Part shown: piece by piece, positions 1-12,168 of the stretch
How the letters are laid out: every line of letters starts with the position of its first letter
Position numbering within the stretch: the first letter of the stretch is position 1
Assembly (NCBI RefSeq): GCF_050948175.1
Contig: NW_027490397.1
Coordinates: 248,001-312,000, forward strand
Origin: Xylocopa sonorina
Lineage: Eukaryota; Arthropoda; Insecta; Hymenoptera; Apidae
Direction: 5' to 3'
DNA: 64,000 nucleotides
Translations under genes and position numbers: made by a program
The notes under the pieces: model-generated
What the model was told of the DNA's origin: nothing
Databases searched by the model: none
What the model saw: the letters and a program-made list of their open reading frames with translations, nothing else

Positions 1-674
1 TGATAACTCAACGATGGACGTAAATTTTCGTCACGAACCTTTTCGTCACCATTGCAACGTGCACTCTAATACGTGTTATAGTAATAGGGAAGTAGATAGA
101 TATAATTGGAATTGATACGATTCCTTAACAAAGAATTATATTTAACGTAAAATGAATTAATGAAAATTGAGTGTTTTTCATATTCTCTGATGTGTCCGAA
201 TCAGAATTTCTACTAAGCTCTTCAGCCATGAAGTGTTGTTGTTTTAAAGTGAATTTGTGGGGAGGAGTGGTCATGGGTGTGGCAATCAGATGAGACGTTA
301 TTGGTGAAAAATCTGAAAATTTGCTTCTTTTTCAGAAACTGTCAGATGACAAGAAGGCGCGAAGGGTGGGACCAAGGATTGTAGGTCGGTTGCGACCAAT
401 GAGAGGAGCAGGCAATAAAGCAGTAAAACGGCCAGCTATATGCTATATACAATTTTAAGATTCACTACGACGACTTAATTTTGAAATTTATGATGAGACG
501 ACATCCTGCTGCTTTAAGAGCTTTTTGCTGTTATGTGTTTAACAGCGATTTTGTAGTATCTGTGCATTAGGTGTTTGGTAGCCAGATATTTCGTTGAGTA
601 AATTATGACGAGTGTCTGAACAAAGATAAATGGCTCAATTATTATAGCATAAATCGTATGTATGTCGCAAGACA
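1..674 (-). mobile_element. BEL/Pao LTR, inverted copy
   Basis: The reverse complement of this segment aligns along its length with the LTR at 6567-7095, including the start TGTCTTGCG (here at 666-674, read on the minus strand) and an end near CATCGTTGAG at the window edge. It carries an extra internal segment of roughly 150 bases (about 285-430) that the other LTR lacks, so the two are not a recent pair. No polypurine tract follows on the inner side; satellite DNA starts directly at 675. This is a solo or rearranged LTR on the opposite strand to the pol remnant next to it. The outer boundary coincides with the window edge, so any target duplication cannot be checked. Confidence 0.75.
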
Positions 675-866
675 CATTGCATGCAACATTACAACTCTAC
701 TGCTTTGACACGCAGTGCTTTCAAACTTCATTTGAAGTGTAGAAGAAGACAAGCATAATACTATGCATAGAAGACTACAGCTTACTCACATTGAAACGCT
801 AAAATGAAATGCGACATCGAATTGCATGGAGCACTAGATCTTTACTTTCAAGACACGCAGATACTA
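675..866 (+). repeat. Diverged ~174-bp satellite, about one monomer
   Basis: The stretch shows the old satellite pattern: a tract like GAAACGCTAAAATGAAATG, then GCGACATCG, a GCATGGAGCA element and a CTTTGACACGCAG-like motif. It reads in the same orientation as 8641-9376 and 14898-16147. It is wedged between the inverted LTR and the BEL pol remnant. Confidence 0.7.
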
Positions 867-1581
867 CTATGTGTATACAGTGAAAACTGAATCACCCATA
901 CCGTGCATCGCCAAACGCTCAATCAGTTCTGAAATCGCGAAAATATACGACCCATCAGGCCTCCTTGGTCCAGTTCTAATCGTAGCCAAGAGCCTGCTGA
1001 AGAAGATTTCCACCCTGATGGTGGATTGGGAAGAATCACTACCGACGGCTATTCGTACCGAGGGGATAATGTACTGTGCTCAACTGCCACTGCACATCTT
1101 TCAGTTATCAATAAGACAAAATACATGGAGATTCATGGATTCTGTGACGCCAGCAAGGAAGCCTATGGACCTTCTATCTGCCTACAATCCGTCGATAAGT
1201 AAGGGCCAGCAAGTAATATACCAGCAGAACTCCTCATGCGAAAGCAAAAGTAGCAACCGTAAAAAGCCAATCGATTCCACGACCCGAATTGTGCGGAGCA
1301 CTACTGCTTACGTTGTTAATGATCACGACTCGCCAGGTCCTACAGCTAGAGTGCAATCGCACGGTTCCCTGGACAGATTCCACCATCACTTTACATTGGC
1401 TCAAAAGATCGTCACACACCCTATAAACATTCGTAGCAAGTCGCGTATCGGAAATGCAAACAAGAATGAACATCGACGACTGGCGACACGTATCGACGGG
1501 TTTGTCACGATCACAGGTTCGACAGCAGAAAGATCTCATACCGAGAAGGGAGTTTGAACGGTAGCTGAACTCAATCACTCC
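867..1581 (+). pseudogene. BEL/Pao pol remnant: RT C-terminus and RNase H
   Basis: The first reading frame gives the hallmark of the BEL/Pao RT thumb region, KRSISSEIAKIYDPSGLLGP, then VDWEESLP. Shifting frame recovers RNase H: IHGFCDASKEAYG near 1130-1170, then KSQSIPRPELCGALLL, WTDSTITLHWLK and WRHV further on. Reading it needs at least two frame changes, so the gene is dead. gag, protease and most of the RT are missing upstream, where satellite and an inverted LTR lie instead. The remnant ends where LINE-A begins at about 1582, and the integrase resumes at 5118. About 400 bases of pol between these parts appear lost relative to intact family members (my estimate from family layout). Confidence 0.85.
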
Positions 1582-3144
1582 AATTCTTATCCAAAGACTT
1601 TCTCGAAGGCAACATGCCGCTGACACTCGGGGTAAACCCCAGGTACCTGCGGCTATTTTTATGACCTACGAAAAACGGGACCGGTGGGGCACGGTCCCGA
1701 AGCAAATGTCTTCAAAGAGAATATTTTCGAATATTATAATATTATCCTAGGAAACATTTTGTAAATAAATATTCTCGACTGCCAAATCGCTACTGGAAAT
1801 AACACCTGCCACGCGAGGTTCCGGCTCGAGTTTAGATGTCGGGGAACTAGCGGCTATCTCTCGCCGACCGGCCTACTCGCTTCCCAAGGTAAACGTGCAC
1901 ATATGACCTGGCTCGTATTTGGCTGAGACATAAAAAAAAGGGGTCTCGAACGAGCCAAGTGGCCGCAATACGAATCTTCCAGGCGGTTAACCACGTACTC
2001 GACCGTCGCAAGGGCCCCAATCGACCGGCCGAATATTTTCAAGTATTTTCGATAAATATTTCTCAATGTTTGACGGACGATCAGCAGACACCCAATTTCG
2101 AATACGAGACCCCAAATTCCGCCCACGGACGGCCCGCTTTCGTTAAGACCTTCGATAACTCGTCCCGATATACCACCGGAACGAGGAATCAACCGCGTAT
2201 ACCCTCTGCTGTGCGCACAGCAGGAACGAGGTACACTAAACACACACACTTACACACGAACACAAACATCTGTGTAACGAGGCCCCTGCGAGTGTCCTGA
2301 CTCATACAGAACCGCGGCCTCCACCGGTGACTCTTGCGAGAGAGCCTAAGCATGAGCTGGACCTCTCGCGGAAGCACGGGAGGGAGCATGGCCGGACCGC
2401 GGCTCACCGGAAATAACGAGACTTGCGTGAGTTCAAATCCTCACAGGAACAGGACCGCGATCTCCTCCGAGGAGCCCTGGCGTGAGTCCTCGTCATGTAT
2501 AACGTATTAATGTACAACTTCCAGAGGAGGCTCCAGCGAGTGTCCAAAAATTGCCAGACTGCGGCCACCGACGAGGCTCTTGCGTGGGTTCTATCAAACA
2601 GGACCGCGGCCTCGAAATAAAAATATACGAGTCCCAAAAAAGACTTAAGTAGAAAAACTTAAGTAAAACGTAAACATACAGGTGAATAGCTCGAAGCTAG
2701 TCATCGCAAGGGTCCCAGCTACCTGCCGAACGCCGTAAAGGGTGCCGCAGGTAGACCAGGGATACCCTAGTTCGATGTTGGAACTCGAAAATCGTCGGCG
2801 GACGATCTACAACACACTAAAATACTACACACGTATATCCTCGGCAGTGTTCGCTGCAGAAAAGATATACCTCACACATACAAACAGGAACATAAAACAG
2901 AAGCGGCTCTAGCGTGCGTCTCCCTTGCGTATTAACCGGAAAATCGGAAAACCGGAGGCCGCGGCCCGGGCAGGGCAGCGCTGGTGCGCGATGATGGGGA
3001 GCGACGACCCTACCCCCCCCCCCCCCCCCCGAAACATAAAAAAGCACCACGAGGCAGAGCGGCGTCCGACGCGCGCCGATGGGAATCGACGACCCCACCT
3101 TTACTCGAAGTAGGAAGCGTTAACCCCCCTTTTCTCGAAAAATC
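1582..3144 (+). other. LINE-A 5' untranslated region with internal sub-repeats
   Basis: No convincing long reading frame. Between about 2280 and 2640 the motif GCGWGWGTYC followed by ACCGCGGCCTCC-like blocks recurs about every 60-70 bases (for example near 2288, 2333, 2424, 2481, 2536, 2580), which looks like tandem 5'UTR sub-repeats. The same blocks are present in LINE-A copy 2 at about 44030-44370 (minus). Confidence 0.6.
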
Positions 3145-3641
3145 ATGATGGCCACATCTGGTTCTAAATATTCCGGAGGTAAAATAGCCCTCCGTGCGGA
3201 TCACCGGGTGAGAGCAGGACTGGGTGAGGTTATCGTGGCGATGAATAGGTCAAGGCGGGAGAAAAATCTTCGGCCCGTGACCTCGTCCCCTGGTGTTGGC
3301 CCCATTGTCGAGCAGCATAGCCGCCCGGTAACGCGCTCGATGACGGCCACCCTCAGGCTTCATCGCCATGCCGCGGCTGGGTGTACTCCTGCGAACACTT
3401 TGGCGCGGCCTCAAGGTTACAGCCTTCGCGCTGTCCAAGTCCGCCTAATTAGATGCGACGAGGAACTCAGGTCGGATTCGGAATCTCCGGCTGAGTCCAA
3501 AGTAGAAAACCGCGAAATCGAATAAATATAGGCGAATATTAGCGCCGCGATACCGCCCGGACCGCGACCCAATCCGATCCCATCGCAACCGCGACCGCGA
3601 CCGCGACCGTACCGACGTCGACGCAGACGTCCGCGTCCGTA
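3145..3641 (+). pseudogene. LINE-A copy 1 ORF1, short Arg/Pro-rich protein, premature stop
   Basis: The frame opens with MMATSGSKYSGG and matches the 166-residue ORF1 of copy 2 almost residue for residue. It is cut at residue 127 by a TAA at 3523-3525; copy 2 reads through this place (NREIQEIYANI). Past the stop the same frame continues to a Pro/Arg tail, PRPRPRPYRRRRRRPRP, ending at 3641, encoded by tandem CGCGAC units. I find no CCHC zinc knuckle or coiled coil. That is unusual, because R1-clade ORF1 proteins are normally several hundred residues with knuckles. It could be a diverged RNA-binding ORF1, with the basic tail binding RNA, but this is inference. Confidence 0.6.
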
Positions 3642-3677
3642 ATTGCGTCCACGGGAATTAGAATCCTACAGCTGAAT

Positions 3678-5117
3678 ATGCAGCATTCAGCTACAGTATC
3701 AGGAGAGGTGCGTCAGCTCGTAATCCAGAAGCGTTTAGACGTCCTGCTATTACAGGAACCATACAATAGAACGCTGGGCTCGAGCCACACCGTGAGCGGT
3801 TTAGGAATCGGAACGAAGGTGGCGGCCATCGGCTCACAATACCCGTGGGCGGCGGTCGCCGTTTGCAACCCTCGATTCGAAATGGTTTTCGTCTCGCAGC
3901 TTAGCACCCCGCACTCTGTTTGCGCGGAGGTGTTGGCGCCCGGCTTCTCGGTATACGTCGTGTCATGCTACTTCCAGTTTAGCGACGATATCGAGGGGCA
4001 CCTCAGGCACCTCGAAGTGGTGTTTCGTTCCCTGAGGGGGCAGAGGCTCTTAGTTTCGCTAGATGCCAACGCTCGGTCGTCACTCTGGGGGCCGCAGATC
4101 ACAGACGATAGAGGAGCTCAATTCGAGGAGCTCATTCGAGCGTTTGGCATGGAAGTTGTGAACGATGTTGAACAGCCGCCTACCTACTGGTCGACCAGGG
4201 GTTCGTCTTTTATCGATGTTACCCTAGCGTCGCCATCCATGCTCCCCTTTGTTCGGGGCTGGAGGGTCAGGAGTGGCTGGGTAAACAGCGATCATAACGC
4301 CATAGATATCGGGCTAAGAGTGCCGAGAGCCGAAGCGGCGGGACGGGGCGAAGCGAGCACTCGGTTCGACACTCGTCGGGCCGATTGGGAGCTCTTCTCC
4401 GAACGCCTGGCCGATCAATCTAGATCGAGGCTCGAAACCTTAAGGCTCGAGTCTATGGCAGAAGTCGAAAGGATGGCAGAAACGCTCACAGAAGTCATCT
4501 CCGATGCCTGTGCCGCGTCAATACCACGGAAAAGAATTTTTAGAAAGTCCAACCCGTGGTGGACCCGCGAACTTATGAAATTAAAGAAGTCCGTGTACCG
4601 TCTACGTCGCGCCCACCAGGAGGAAAGAGAAGAAACCGCTCGCCATGAAAAACTACGAAAGTATCGCACTTCTTTGCGAGAATATAGTAGGAAGGTGAAG
4701 CGGACGAAACTCGAAAGCTGGCAGCGATTCGTAACGTCGAACGGGAACTCGGGGCCCTGGAGTATCGTATATAAACTCGAGGCGAACAAACTTCGAGTCG
4801 AGAGAGTACTCAGTACCCTCCGGCGTGGTAGTGAAACAACGCATGATAGCCGCGAAACCGCCAGCTTGCTCCTGAGGGTCCACATTCCAGACGACCGGGA
4901 AGTAGAAGACACGCCGGCGCAGCGTGAAATCAGGGAGAGTGCACGCATCGCACCCGACACTCCCGACGCCGCTCCCTTCACGGAAGCGGAAGTCGCGAGT
5001 GCAGTTAGGACATTCAATAATAAAAAAGCACCAGGACCCGACCACATCGAGGTCGGCGTGCTGAAGGCCACTGTTAGAGTCATCCCCGGTGAAATTACAC
5101 GGCTTCTCGACGGATGC
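3678..5117 (+). pseudogene. LINE-A copy 1 ORF2: intact apurinic-type endonuclease and start of RT
   Basis: The frame starts at MQHSATVSGEVRQL; upstream codons (IRILQLN) are also in frame, so the true start may lie slightly earlier. The order is: endonuclease N-terminal strand, LLLQEPYN (the conserved Glu), VSLDANARSSLWG, a FIDVTLAS block, and the catalytic VNSDHNAIDIG at about residues 204-214. A basic linker follows and then the first RT block, KAPGPDHIEVGVLK. The frame breaks off after EITRLLDG at 5117 and runs into BEL sequence. Family role: the endonuclease nicks target DNA and the RT copies the RNA there. The endonuclease is open in this copy, but without RT the element cannot move by itself. 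Confidence 0.9.
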
Positions 5118-6479
5118 CAATACAAGAGGCACAACCAAATCTAGGGAAATTGACAAGATTGAATGCATTCCTTTACGAAGATGGAATCCTGAGAGAGGGT
5201 GGTCGATTGCACATTCACCACTACCATTCTCCCAGAAACTCCCCATAATTCTGCCGAAAACTCATGTAACTATACGTATCATTATAAACGAACATCTCAC
5301 ATATTTACACGCTGGAAACCAAACAGCATTATACAGCATAAGCTGAAAACATTGACCCATTGACAGCCAAAGCCAAGTCTGGAAAGCAATACGGGGTTGT
5401 GATCTTTACTGCCGCACCAACCCACCAGCAGTCAATTACTGTATGGGCAATCTACCGAAAGAACGCATCACCCAATCTCGACTCTTCATCAATGTAGGCA
5501 TCAATTATTGCGGACCCTTTTTCATTAAAGAGCGGCAATACCATAATTATAGAAGAAAAAAGAATTATGTGGTTGTTTTCGTCTGCCTGGCAGTAAAAGC
5601 TGTTCATCTCGAAATTGTCCACGACCTCACTAGTGAAGCTTTCATCGCTGCTCTACAAATATTCATCGCAAGACGGGGATTACGCATAAATCTATACTCT
5701 GACAATATCTCAAACAAACTTAGTCGGAGCAAATAATGAGTTTCAAGAGATTAAGGAGTTACTACGTTCAGAAGAACACCACAAAGAAGTCACGTTATTT
5801 TTATCAAATCAATCAATCAACTGGCACTTCATCGCACCAAAGGCACCATATTTTGTAAGCCTCTGGGAGGCCGCAGTAAAACCCTCCAAGCACCATTTAA
5901 CGAGCGTTGCAAAAACTGAGCTGTTCGCAATAGAGAAATTTACAACCCTTATAACCCAAATCGGAGCTATCCTTAATTCCCGCCCACTCACTCCAATTTC
6001 CTCAGATCCAAATGACCTGTTAGTCCTCATCCCGGGACATTTCCTAATTGGCGGTGCTCTCACGATTCTACGGAAACACAACTATATGAAGACACGCAAT
6101 CCAATTGTTCATCTAGTTGGCAACATGTCCAAAAGGTGCGATAATGCCTTTGGACTCGTTGGCATCGCGAATATTTAAACGAGCCCACTAGCCGCATCAA
6201 ATGGACGATGTGTAATCATCGGATTACGTAGGGAACGATCTTCCTCCTTAGACAGAAGAAAACACGCTGTCCATGCAATGGCCACTAGGACGAGTGATCT
6301 AAACCTATCCCGGTTTTAATAGCATCAAGCACGGAGTCACCGTTAGGACGGTTTCGAACACGTTTGACCTAAGTGTCAAAAAACTTGTTCCACTGCCGAT
6401 TCAAACAAAGGGAGGAGATTTCGCGGAATCCATCAAGGATGCAACTCATCCGAAGACCAAAGCAACAGTAAGTACGTAA
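5118..6479 (+). pseudogene. BEL/Pao integrase remnant
   Basis: The start matches the region before the integrase zinc finger: HSPLPFSQKLPIILPKTHVT, then EHLTYLHAGNQTALYSI. Next comes NPPAVNYCMGNLPKERITQS, followed by the core VGINYCGPFFIKE, VFVCLAVKAVHLEIVHDLTS and LYSDN. After a frameshift near 5712 the core continues as NQSINWHFIAPKAPYFVSLW with EAAVK (third acidic residue kept), then LNSRPLTPISSDPNDL and PGHFLIGG. The C-terminal tail (TVRTVSNTFDLSVKKLVPLP) ends by about 6479. The first catalytic Asp (VDYCGP in the family) is Asn here (AAT at 5503-5505). With several stops and frameshifts this copy is inactive. Confidence 0.9.
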
Positions 6480-6556
6480 GCACACGATCACACATACACA
6501 CACTATTACCTCTTATTACATCACATATTCATTTAGTTGCTCACTAGCCTTTCAAC

Positions 6557-6566
6557 GGGAGGAGGA
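6557..6566 (+). other. Polypurine tract of the BEL/Pao element
   Basis: GGGAGGAGGA lies directly before the LTR start TGTC at 6567. This is the expected primer site for plus-strand DNA synthesis and supports calling 6567 as the LTR boundary. Confidence 0.7.
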
Positions 6567-7095
6567 TGTCTTGCGGAAGACATGCTTCTCATGCTATAAT
6601 AATTAAACCGTTCATCCTTATTCAGCCACTTGTCATACTTCACTCAACGAAACATCTGATTGCCAGACACTTCATTTCACAAATCCTGCAATAACACTAG
6701 CCGACACGTTGCAGTAATAAACTCGTAATGCAACAGGATGTCGCACCATCATAAATATCAAAATTAAGTATTCGTAGTGATCTTTCAAATTGAATATACC
6801 ATATATCTTGCTGGCCGCACCCTTAATCACTCCTCCACACGAATTTACAATAAAACATTCTGACTTTATCGATTAAGAGCTTAGTAGAAGTTCGCATTCA
6901 GGCACATCAAAAAACATGAAAAGCACTCAACCTCTGTCAATTTATTTTAAGTTAAATATAATAGTTGATCGTTGAGATACCGAGTCAACTCCAATTGTAT
7001 CTACCTACTTCCCTATTACTGTAACACAAATTAGGGCGTACTTTGCAACGGTGACGAATACGTTCGTGACGAAGATTTAAACCCATCGTTAGCTC
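6567..7095 (+). mobile_element. BEL/Pao 3' LTR
   Basis: It begins TGTCTTGCGG immediately after a polypurine tract and ends near CATCGTTAGC at about 7095, where satellite DNA begins. It matches the reverse complement of 1-674 but without that copy's extra ~150-base block. There is no coding potential. The exact 3' end is uncertain by a few bases, because the two copies differ around their last 10 bases. Confidence 0.75.
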
Positions 7096-8640
7096 AACCG
7101 AAAATAAGCCTCATCATTACGTGTACTCAAACACAATGCGACAGCACAACTGGTTTCATCGCTTGAACATGAGTAAGCTGTAATATTTAATGCATAGCCA
7201 TATGCATATCTACTTCTACACTTCAAAAGAATGTGAATTCTGCAGTTCCTTATAACGATGTGGGGCTTCATATGGTCTACCTGTTAAAGCAATATGGATC
7301 GAATGCTCCATGCATTGCGATGGCGCTTCTCATTTCTGTGCATCGCATAATGCTCACTTGCTTCAACAGTTCTAAAGAATGCGATATCTACAATTTTATG
7401 CAGCGTTCTTGAGTTTGACATTGACTACAATCAAAGGAGAAGAGTTCTAATGCTCCACGCATCGCCATTGCGTATCTCAGTTTAACACTACAAAGTAAAT
7501 AAGCTCTAGTGTTCTATGCATTGCATTAAGCTTACCTCCTTCTACACTTCAAGAGAATGTGAATTATACGATTACATGCAACGGGTTGGCGCTTCAAACT
7601 GCCTGCCTGCCGATGCAATAGATTTCTAATACTCCATGCAATGAGATGTAACATCTTATTTCAACGATTCGAAATAAGATCTTTGCAATAGTCTATGCAC
7701 AGCATTATGCCTATCTGCTTCTACGTTTCAAAGGCATGTGTATTCTACTGTTCTATGCAACAAGAATTCGCTTCATAATACTTGCGCGTCAAAGCAATGA
7801 AGTTCTAATGTTGCATGCAATTTAGAAAACGCACCACATTCCAAAGTTTCAAATTGATTAAGCTGTAATCTTGTATACATAGCATTATGCTTAGCTGCTT
7901 CTACTCTTCAAAAGAATGTGAGATCTATAGTTCCATGCGACAGGATGGAACCTCAACCTGTCCGCCTGTGGATAAATTAAGTACACTTTACAGGGATGTA
8001 AATTCTACAGTTCAATGCATCGGAATGGCGCTTCATAGTGTTTGCGTGTCAAGGCAATGGAGTTTACATTATTATATGTGAATTATCCATGCAATGCGAT
8101 AGCGGATCTCAATTCAGCGTTTCAAAGTAAGGAATCTGTAATATTCTATTAGTAACATTATGATTATCTGCATCTACTCTTCAAAATAATGCGAAACATA
8201 CAGTTTCATGCAAGAGAATAGCGCTTCATAATATCTGCGTGTCAAAGTCGTAGAGTTCTGATGCTCCATGCAATGCGTCTGTGCATCGGATTTCAAAATT
8301 TCGAAGTCAGTAAGCTGTAATCTTTTGTGAATATAGTTATGCTTATCTGCTTAAACACATCCAAAAAAAAGTGATTTCTACAGTTCCATAAAATGAGATG
8401 GCGTTTCATAGTGTCTGCGTGACAAAGCAATGGAGTTCTAGTGCTCCATGCAAAGCGATGGCGCATTTCATTTCAACATTTCAAAGTAAATAAGCTGTAA
8501 TCCTCTATGCATGGCCTTATGCTTGACTGTTTCTACACTTCAAAACAACGCGAATTCTATTGTGCCTGTCTGCGTGTGAAATAATTAAACTTCTACTGCT
8601 CTATGCTATGCGACGGCGCATTTTATGCTATATTTTTCTA
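7096..8640 (-). repeat. Diverged ~174-bp satellite array, minus orientation
   Basis: Nine or so degenerate monomers carry the reversed motif GAGTTCTAATGCTCCATGCA followed by a GCGATGGCGC-like block (for example near 7290, 7445, 7625, 8250, 8440). Neighbouring monomers differ strongly, unlike the young array at 49141-64000. No gene is visible; short open frames here are periodic by-products of the repeat. Confidence 0.8.
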
Positions 8641-9376
8641 ATATTATGATATTATCTATTTACCTTGAAACGTGAACATGAGGTGCGACATTGCATTGAA
8701 TGGAGCAGTAGAACTCCATTGCTTTAAGAGATAGCCACTATGAACCCCCTTCCTGTAGCACATAACTGCAGAATTCACATTCTTATGAAGTGTAAAAGCA
8801 GATAAGCGTAGCGGTATTCATAGAAGATTACAGCTCACGTACTCTGAAACGTTGGAATAAGATGCGTCATCGTATTTCATGGGGCAGTAGAACGCCATTG
8901 CTTTAGACGCAGGCAATGCGAAGCGCCATCCCGTTACATGGAACTGTATGATTGACATTCTTTTGATGTTCGGAAGCAAATAAGTATAATGCTATGCATA
9001 GAAGGTTACAGATTACTTACCTCGAAACGTTATAATTAGATGCGCCATGACATTGCATTGACAATTAAAATTCCGCTGTATTAACACGCAGACATTGTGA
9101 TGGCCCTTGTTGTTGTATTCTTTTGAAGTACAGAATCAGTCAAGCATAATGATATGCATACAGGTTTACGAGATGCGACATCGCATTGCATGGAGCAGTA
9201 AAGGTCTAAAGCTTTGACACGCAGACACTGTACTGTACTTTACCTATACGCGTTGCATTTAATATCTTATCTACTAACTGTATTGCTTCGATACGTAGAC
9301 ATCTAGAAACGCTATTCCATCGCAAGGAAGAGTGGGATTTACATTCTTCTGAAGTGTTGACGAGATATACATAACC
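8641..9376 (+). repeat. Diverged ~174-bp satellite array, plus orientation
   Basis: The orientation switches near 8640. The following monomers read ATGCGACATTGCATTG, GGAGCAGTAGAACTCC and a CTTCACTT-type end in the forward direction, the same strand as 14898-16147. The sequence is degenerate and contains no gene. Confidence 0.75.
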
Positions 9377-12168
9377 GTGTGTGATAGCATACTTTATCGG
9401 TTGTTGGTAACTCCAGTCGTCGATAATTTATGGATTATTAACTACAAGCAACAACAGCCAGTATCACAAAATTATAGTAGGAAGCTGGAAATAATGGGTG
9501 ATGCAATGTACACTTATATTTTTTCAAAGACAGTAAATCTGTTACTAATCAGTCTTTAATCGATGTGGCAATACTAAAAAACTAAAGGAATGTCTGATTT
9601 TACCCATTATGCATGTAATCCAGGTGTAAATAATTAACTAAAGGTTAATATGTAAATTTCGTAAATTTTAAAGGCGACGAAGTTGGTACACGGTTTTTGG
9701 ATCTTAAAAATAGTAAAGGGGTGCGGCAGCTAGAGGAGAACCTAGTCAACCACTAGGTACAACATTAGCAATGGATACCCAAAATTTTTTCGCAATGCTT
9801 TCTCATAAAAAAAAATATATTTTTTACATTTCAATTAATTAGAAATGCAAAATAATTTTACTAATAACATAATATTATATATCTTTCGGAGAATTAAAAC
9901 TTGCATGGACAAAGCTGTAATGGAAAAGTTGAAAATTAGCGGTGATCTACGAAAAGTAATGAAATTAGAGAAATTAATGGTCAATTTAAAGTCGAAACTT
10001 TCTTTGAAAAATTAAATACCGTCTTCTTAAAAAAAACCGACATATTAACTAATTAAGGAAAAATTATTCCTACTTCTAAAAATTTTGTTATTTTTTGTAA
10101 AATTTTAATATGATAATATAAAATATTTAAAATATTAGAAAAAACTAAAGTGAAATATATTTTTATATATTTTTGTAATACATTTTGTATCGCTAAATGA
10201 TAAGAATTAAATAAATTACAACAATTTGAAAACATTTATTCATGTAGATTGAACTTTACTCATACATTTATAATAAAATGAACATAGTTATTCATATCTA
10301 ATATTTTCTTTGGAAACAATGTGCAAAGATATAAAGTACATTGTTATTATAGTTCTAGCTGCTTCATAAGTTCCGAAAATGATAAAATGGACCAACGCTA
10401 GCAAAAAGTCTAATGTTCCATAATTATTTTATAGTTGAAAGATTATCAAGTTTTATGCCTGGATCGATCCTTATATATATGTATAACTGCCAAAATGAAA
10501 TGAGATCGCGAAGTGATATTTACACACCTGCGTGCTGCAATTTTGACGTATTTAAATTTCTGATAAAAGCATATAAATATTTATAATCTAATTATCAATT
10601 ACAAATGGAATTCTACAAGTTATCCATGTAATAGCCAATAGATATACAGATCTTGATGGATTTCGTATGTACGTGCGCGTGTGTGTGTATGCGCGCGTGC
10701 GTGTGTATGGTAGCAGTTGCAGAAAAACTACATAATAGATTTCATAGTTTCGATTCTAGTAAATCGAGGAAAATGACATAAGATTTTCTGTAAAATATCA
10801 AGGGGATGTTAAGTTGCTATTGCACTGCATGCAGCGTTTTTCACTGGAAGAAATTTTTTTCCAATGTGTCGACTCCAAATTTATTTGAATTGTTCTCGTT
10901 TAGAAAATTAAAACTGAATTACACATCCCTTAACATGGCATGCCAGTAACCACGATACCCAACAGATCCAAGGTTCCTTTATCTGCGATTAAGGCCTGCT
11001 TTCTCTGTTTCCAATCTTCTTTACGTTGCGTTACATTCTTAAGACTCTTTGTAAGTTACAAAGAACAGAAACGGTACATGGATTATAAAAGTGTAATAGT
11101 TTCATTTATATAATCTTGAACATTTTAAATCCGTTTACGTTACTTTGCTTGCTGTATATGTTTATCGCCTGGCGCTGAACCAACTACTACCGCCATCATC
11201 CCATTCTAAAATTTAGAAAATCCGCCAGATCTAGTGAAACCTTGCTTAAATTGTAAATGTGTTTTTACTGTATCCTGCAGAAATGAAATTACATTGACAG
11301 AAGTACCAGCTAGTTCTCCACGCCTATTTGAATCAACATTAAATCACCTTGTTAAACAATAGTATATTAAATGCGACATGGACTTTTAAATTTGAATTTA
11401 TAAACATCTAACAAATAAATATGTTTTTCTTACTATTCACTTTCTATTCTGCCACGGAATTCTTTCTATCCGTTGTCATTTGCGTGCCAACCGCTGGCTG
11501 TTGGAGATATTGTAGTGCACGAGGCAGACTTGTTTCTTATCATCGTCAAGGAGATGGATTTTCACCCCCACCCTTTTTGAATTTTGTTAATTATTGTTGG
11601 GAATTTTTGCCGTTTCTGTATCTCTGTGACCGCATTGTGGATTCAACTTATGTACGATCTTTTTGGTCTTCATCTTTTTTTACATGTAACATTATGTATG
11701 TAATGCACGTTTGTTATGTAATGCTCAGATTTATAATCCTCAGATTCTCTTATTCTTTGGTAAAACAACTTATTCGATTAATATATATTTATTAGGCATA
11801 GATATAAATAATAGGAAAGTGTTATTAAAACGGTATTAAATATGTTGTAATTATATATTTAAGGTCTGAAGGTGTAGATGCAATTAGTGTCCGATGTTTT
11901 ACATGATCCAATTGACGTATCGAGCGAGACTATGAAATATGAGAATATTTTACTATCCGTCGACCCCTTCCCATGTTAAATGAATGATTAGTTCTGCAAG
12001 ACAAGAAGCCTGAATTAGTGAGATCTTTGCGAACATAAGCAATTTGTAAGTAATACATTTTTTCTCTTTGAATATATAAATTCCTGTTTTATATCCATTT
12101 CGGTCCAATTCTGTTATAGCTTTTGAGCAGAAGTAATATTGATTATACCTGGTATTTGCAATAGTTCT
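9377..12168. other. AT-rich spacer without recognisable genes
   Basis: I see no protein, RNA gene or known element in this stretch. It is AT-rich and lacks the satellite period. A GT/GC-type microsatellite sits at about 10672-10707 (alternating GTGCGCGTGTGTGTGTATGCG-like bases). An open frame at 11421-11795 has low-complexity hydrophobic content and no family signature. This is the only long stretch apart from 12991-14123 without obvious repeats, so it may be ordinary intergenic or intronic DNA. Confidence 0.6.

Larger units (their letters stand above)
1582..5117 (+). mobile_element. LINE-A copy 1 (R1-clade-like non-LTR retrotransposon), truncated at both ends
   Basis: This is the same family as the full-length element at 39519-45365, in the opposite orientation. 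It starts about 300 bases inside that element's 5' end and stops early in the RT domain, so it lacks most of the RT and the whole 3' end. LINEs normally lose the 5' end, so the missing 3' end points to a later deletion that also removed part of the surrounding BEL pol. I see no target-site duplication at 1581/5118. A poly-C run of 18 at 3013-3030 is absent from the equivalent position of copy 2. Confidence 0.85.

Noticed and set aside
3018..3030. Poly-C tract as a gap filler or vector trace
   Set aside because: Similar runs occur at homologous G/C seeds in other elements, so I treat it as an expansion (or read artefact), not as vector.
5089..5346. Frame bridging LINE-A RT and BEL integrase
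   Set aside because: A chance in-frame run across an element junction; the two parts belong to unrelated genes.
680..9376. tRNA or small RNA genes
   Set aside because: I looked for box A/B-like and cloverleaf patterns by eye and saw none that I can support; a covariance search would be needed to be sure.
11421..11795. 124-codon open frame, plus strand
   Set aside because: Aromatic, low-complexity product with no domain, splice context or similarity that I recognise; expected by chance in this length.
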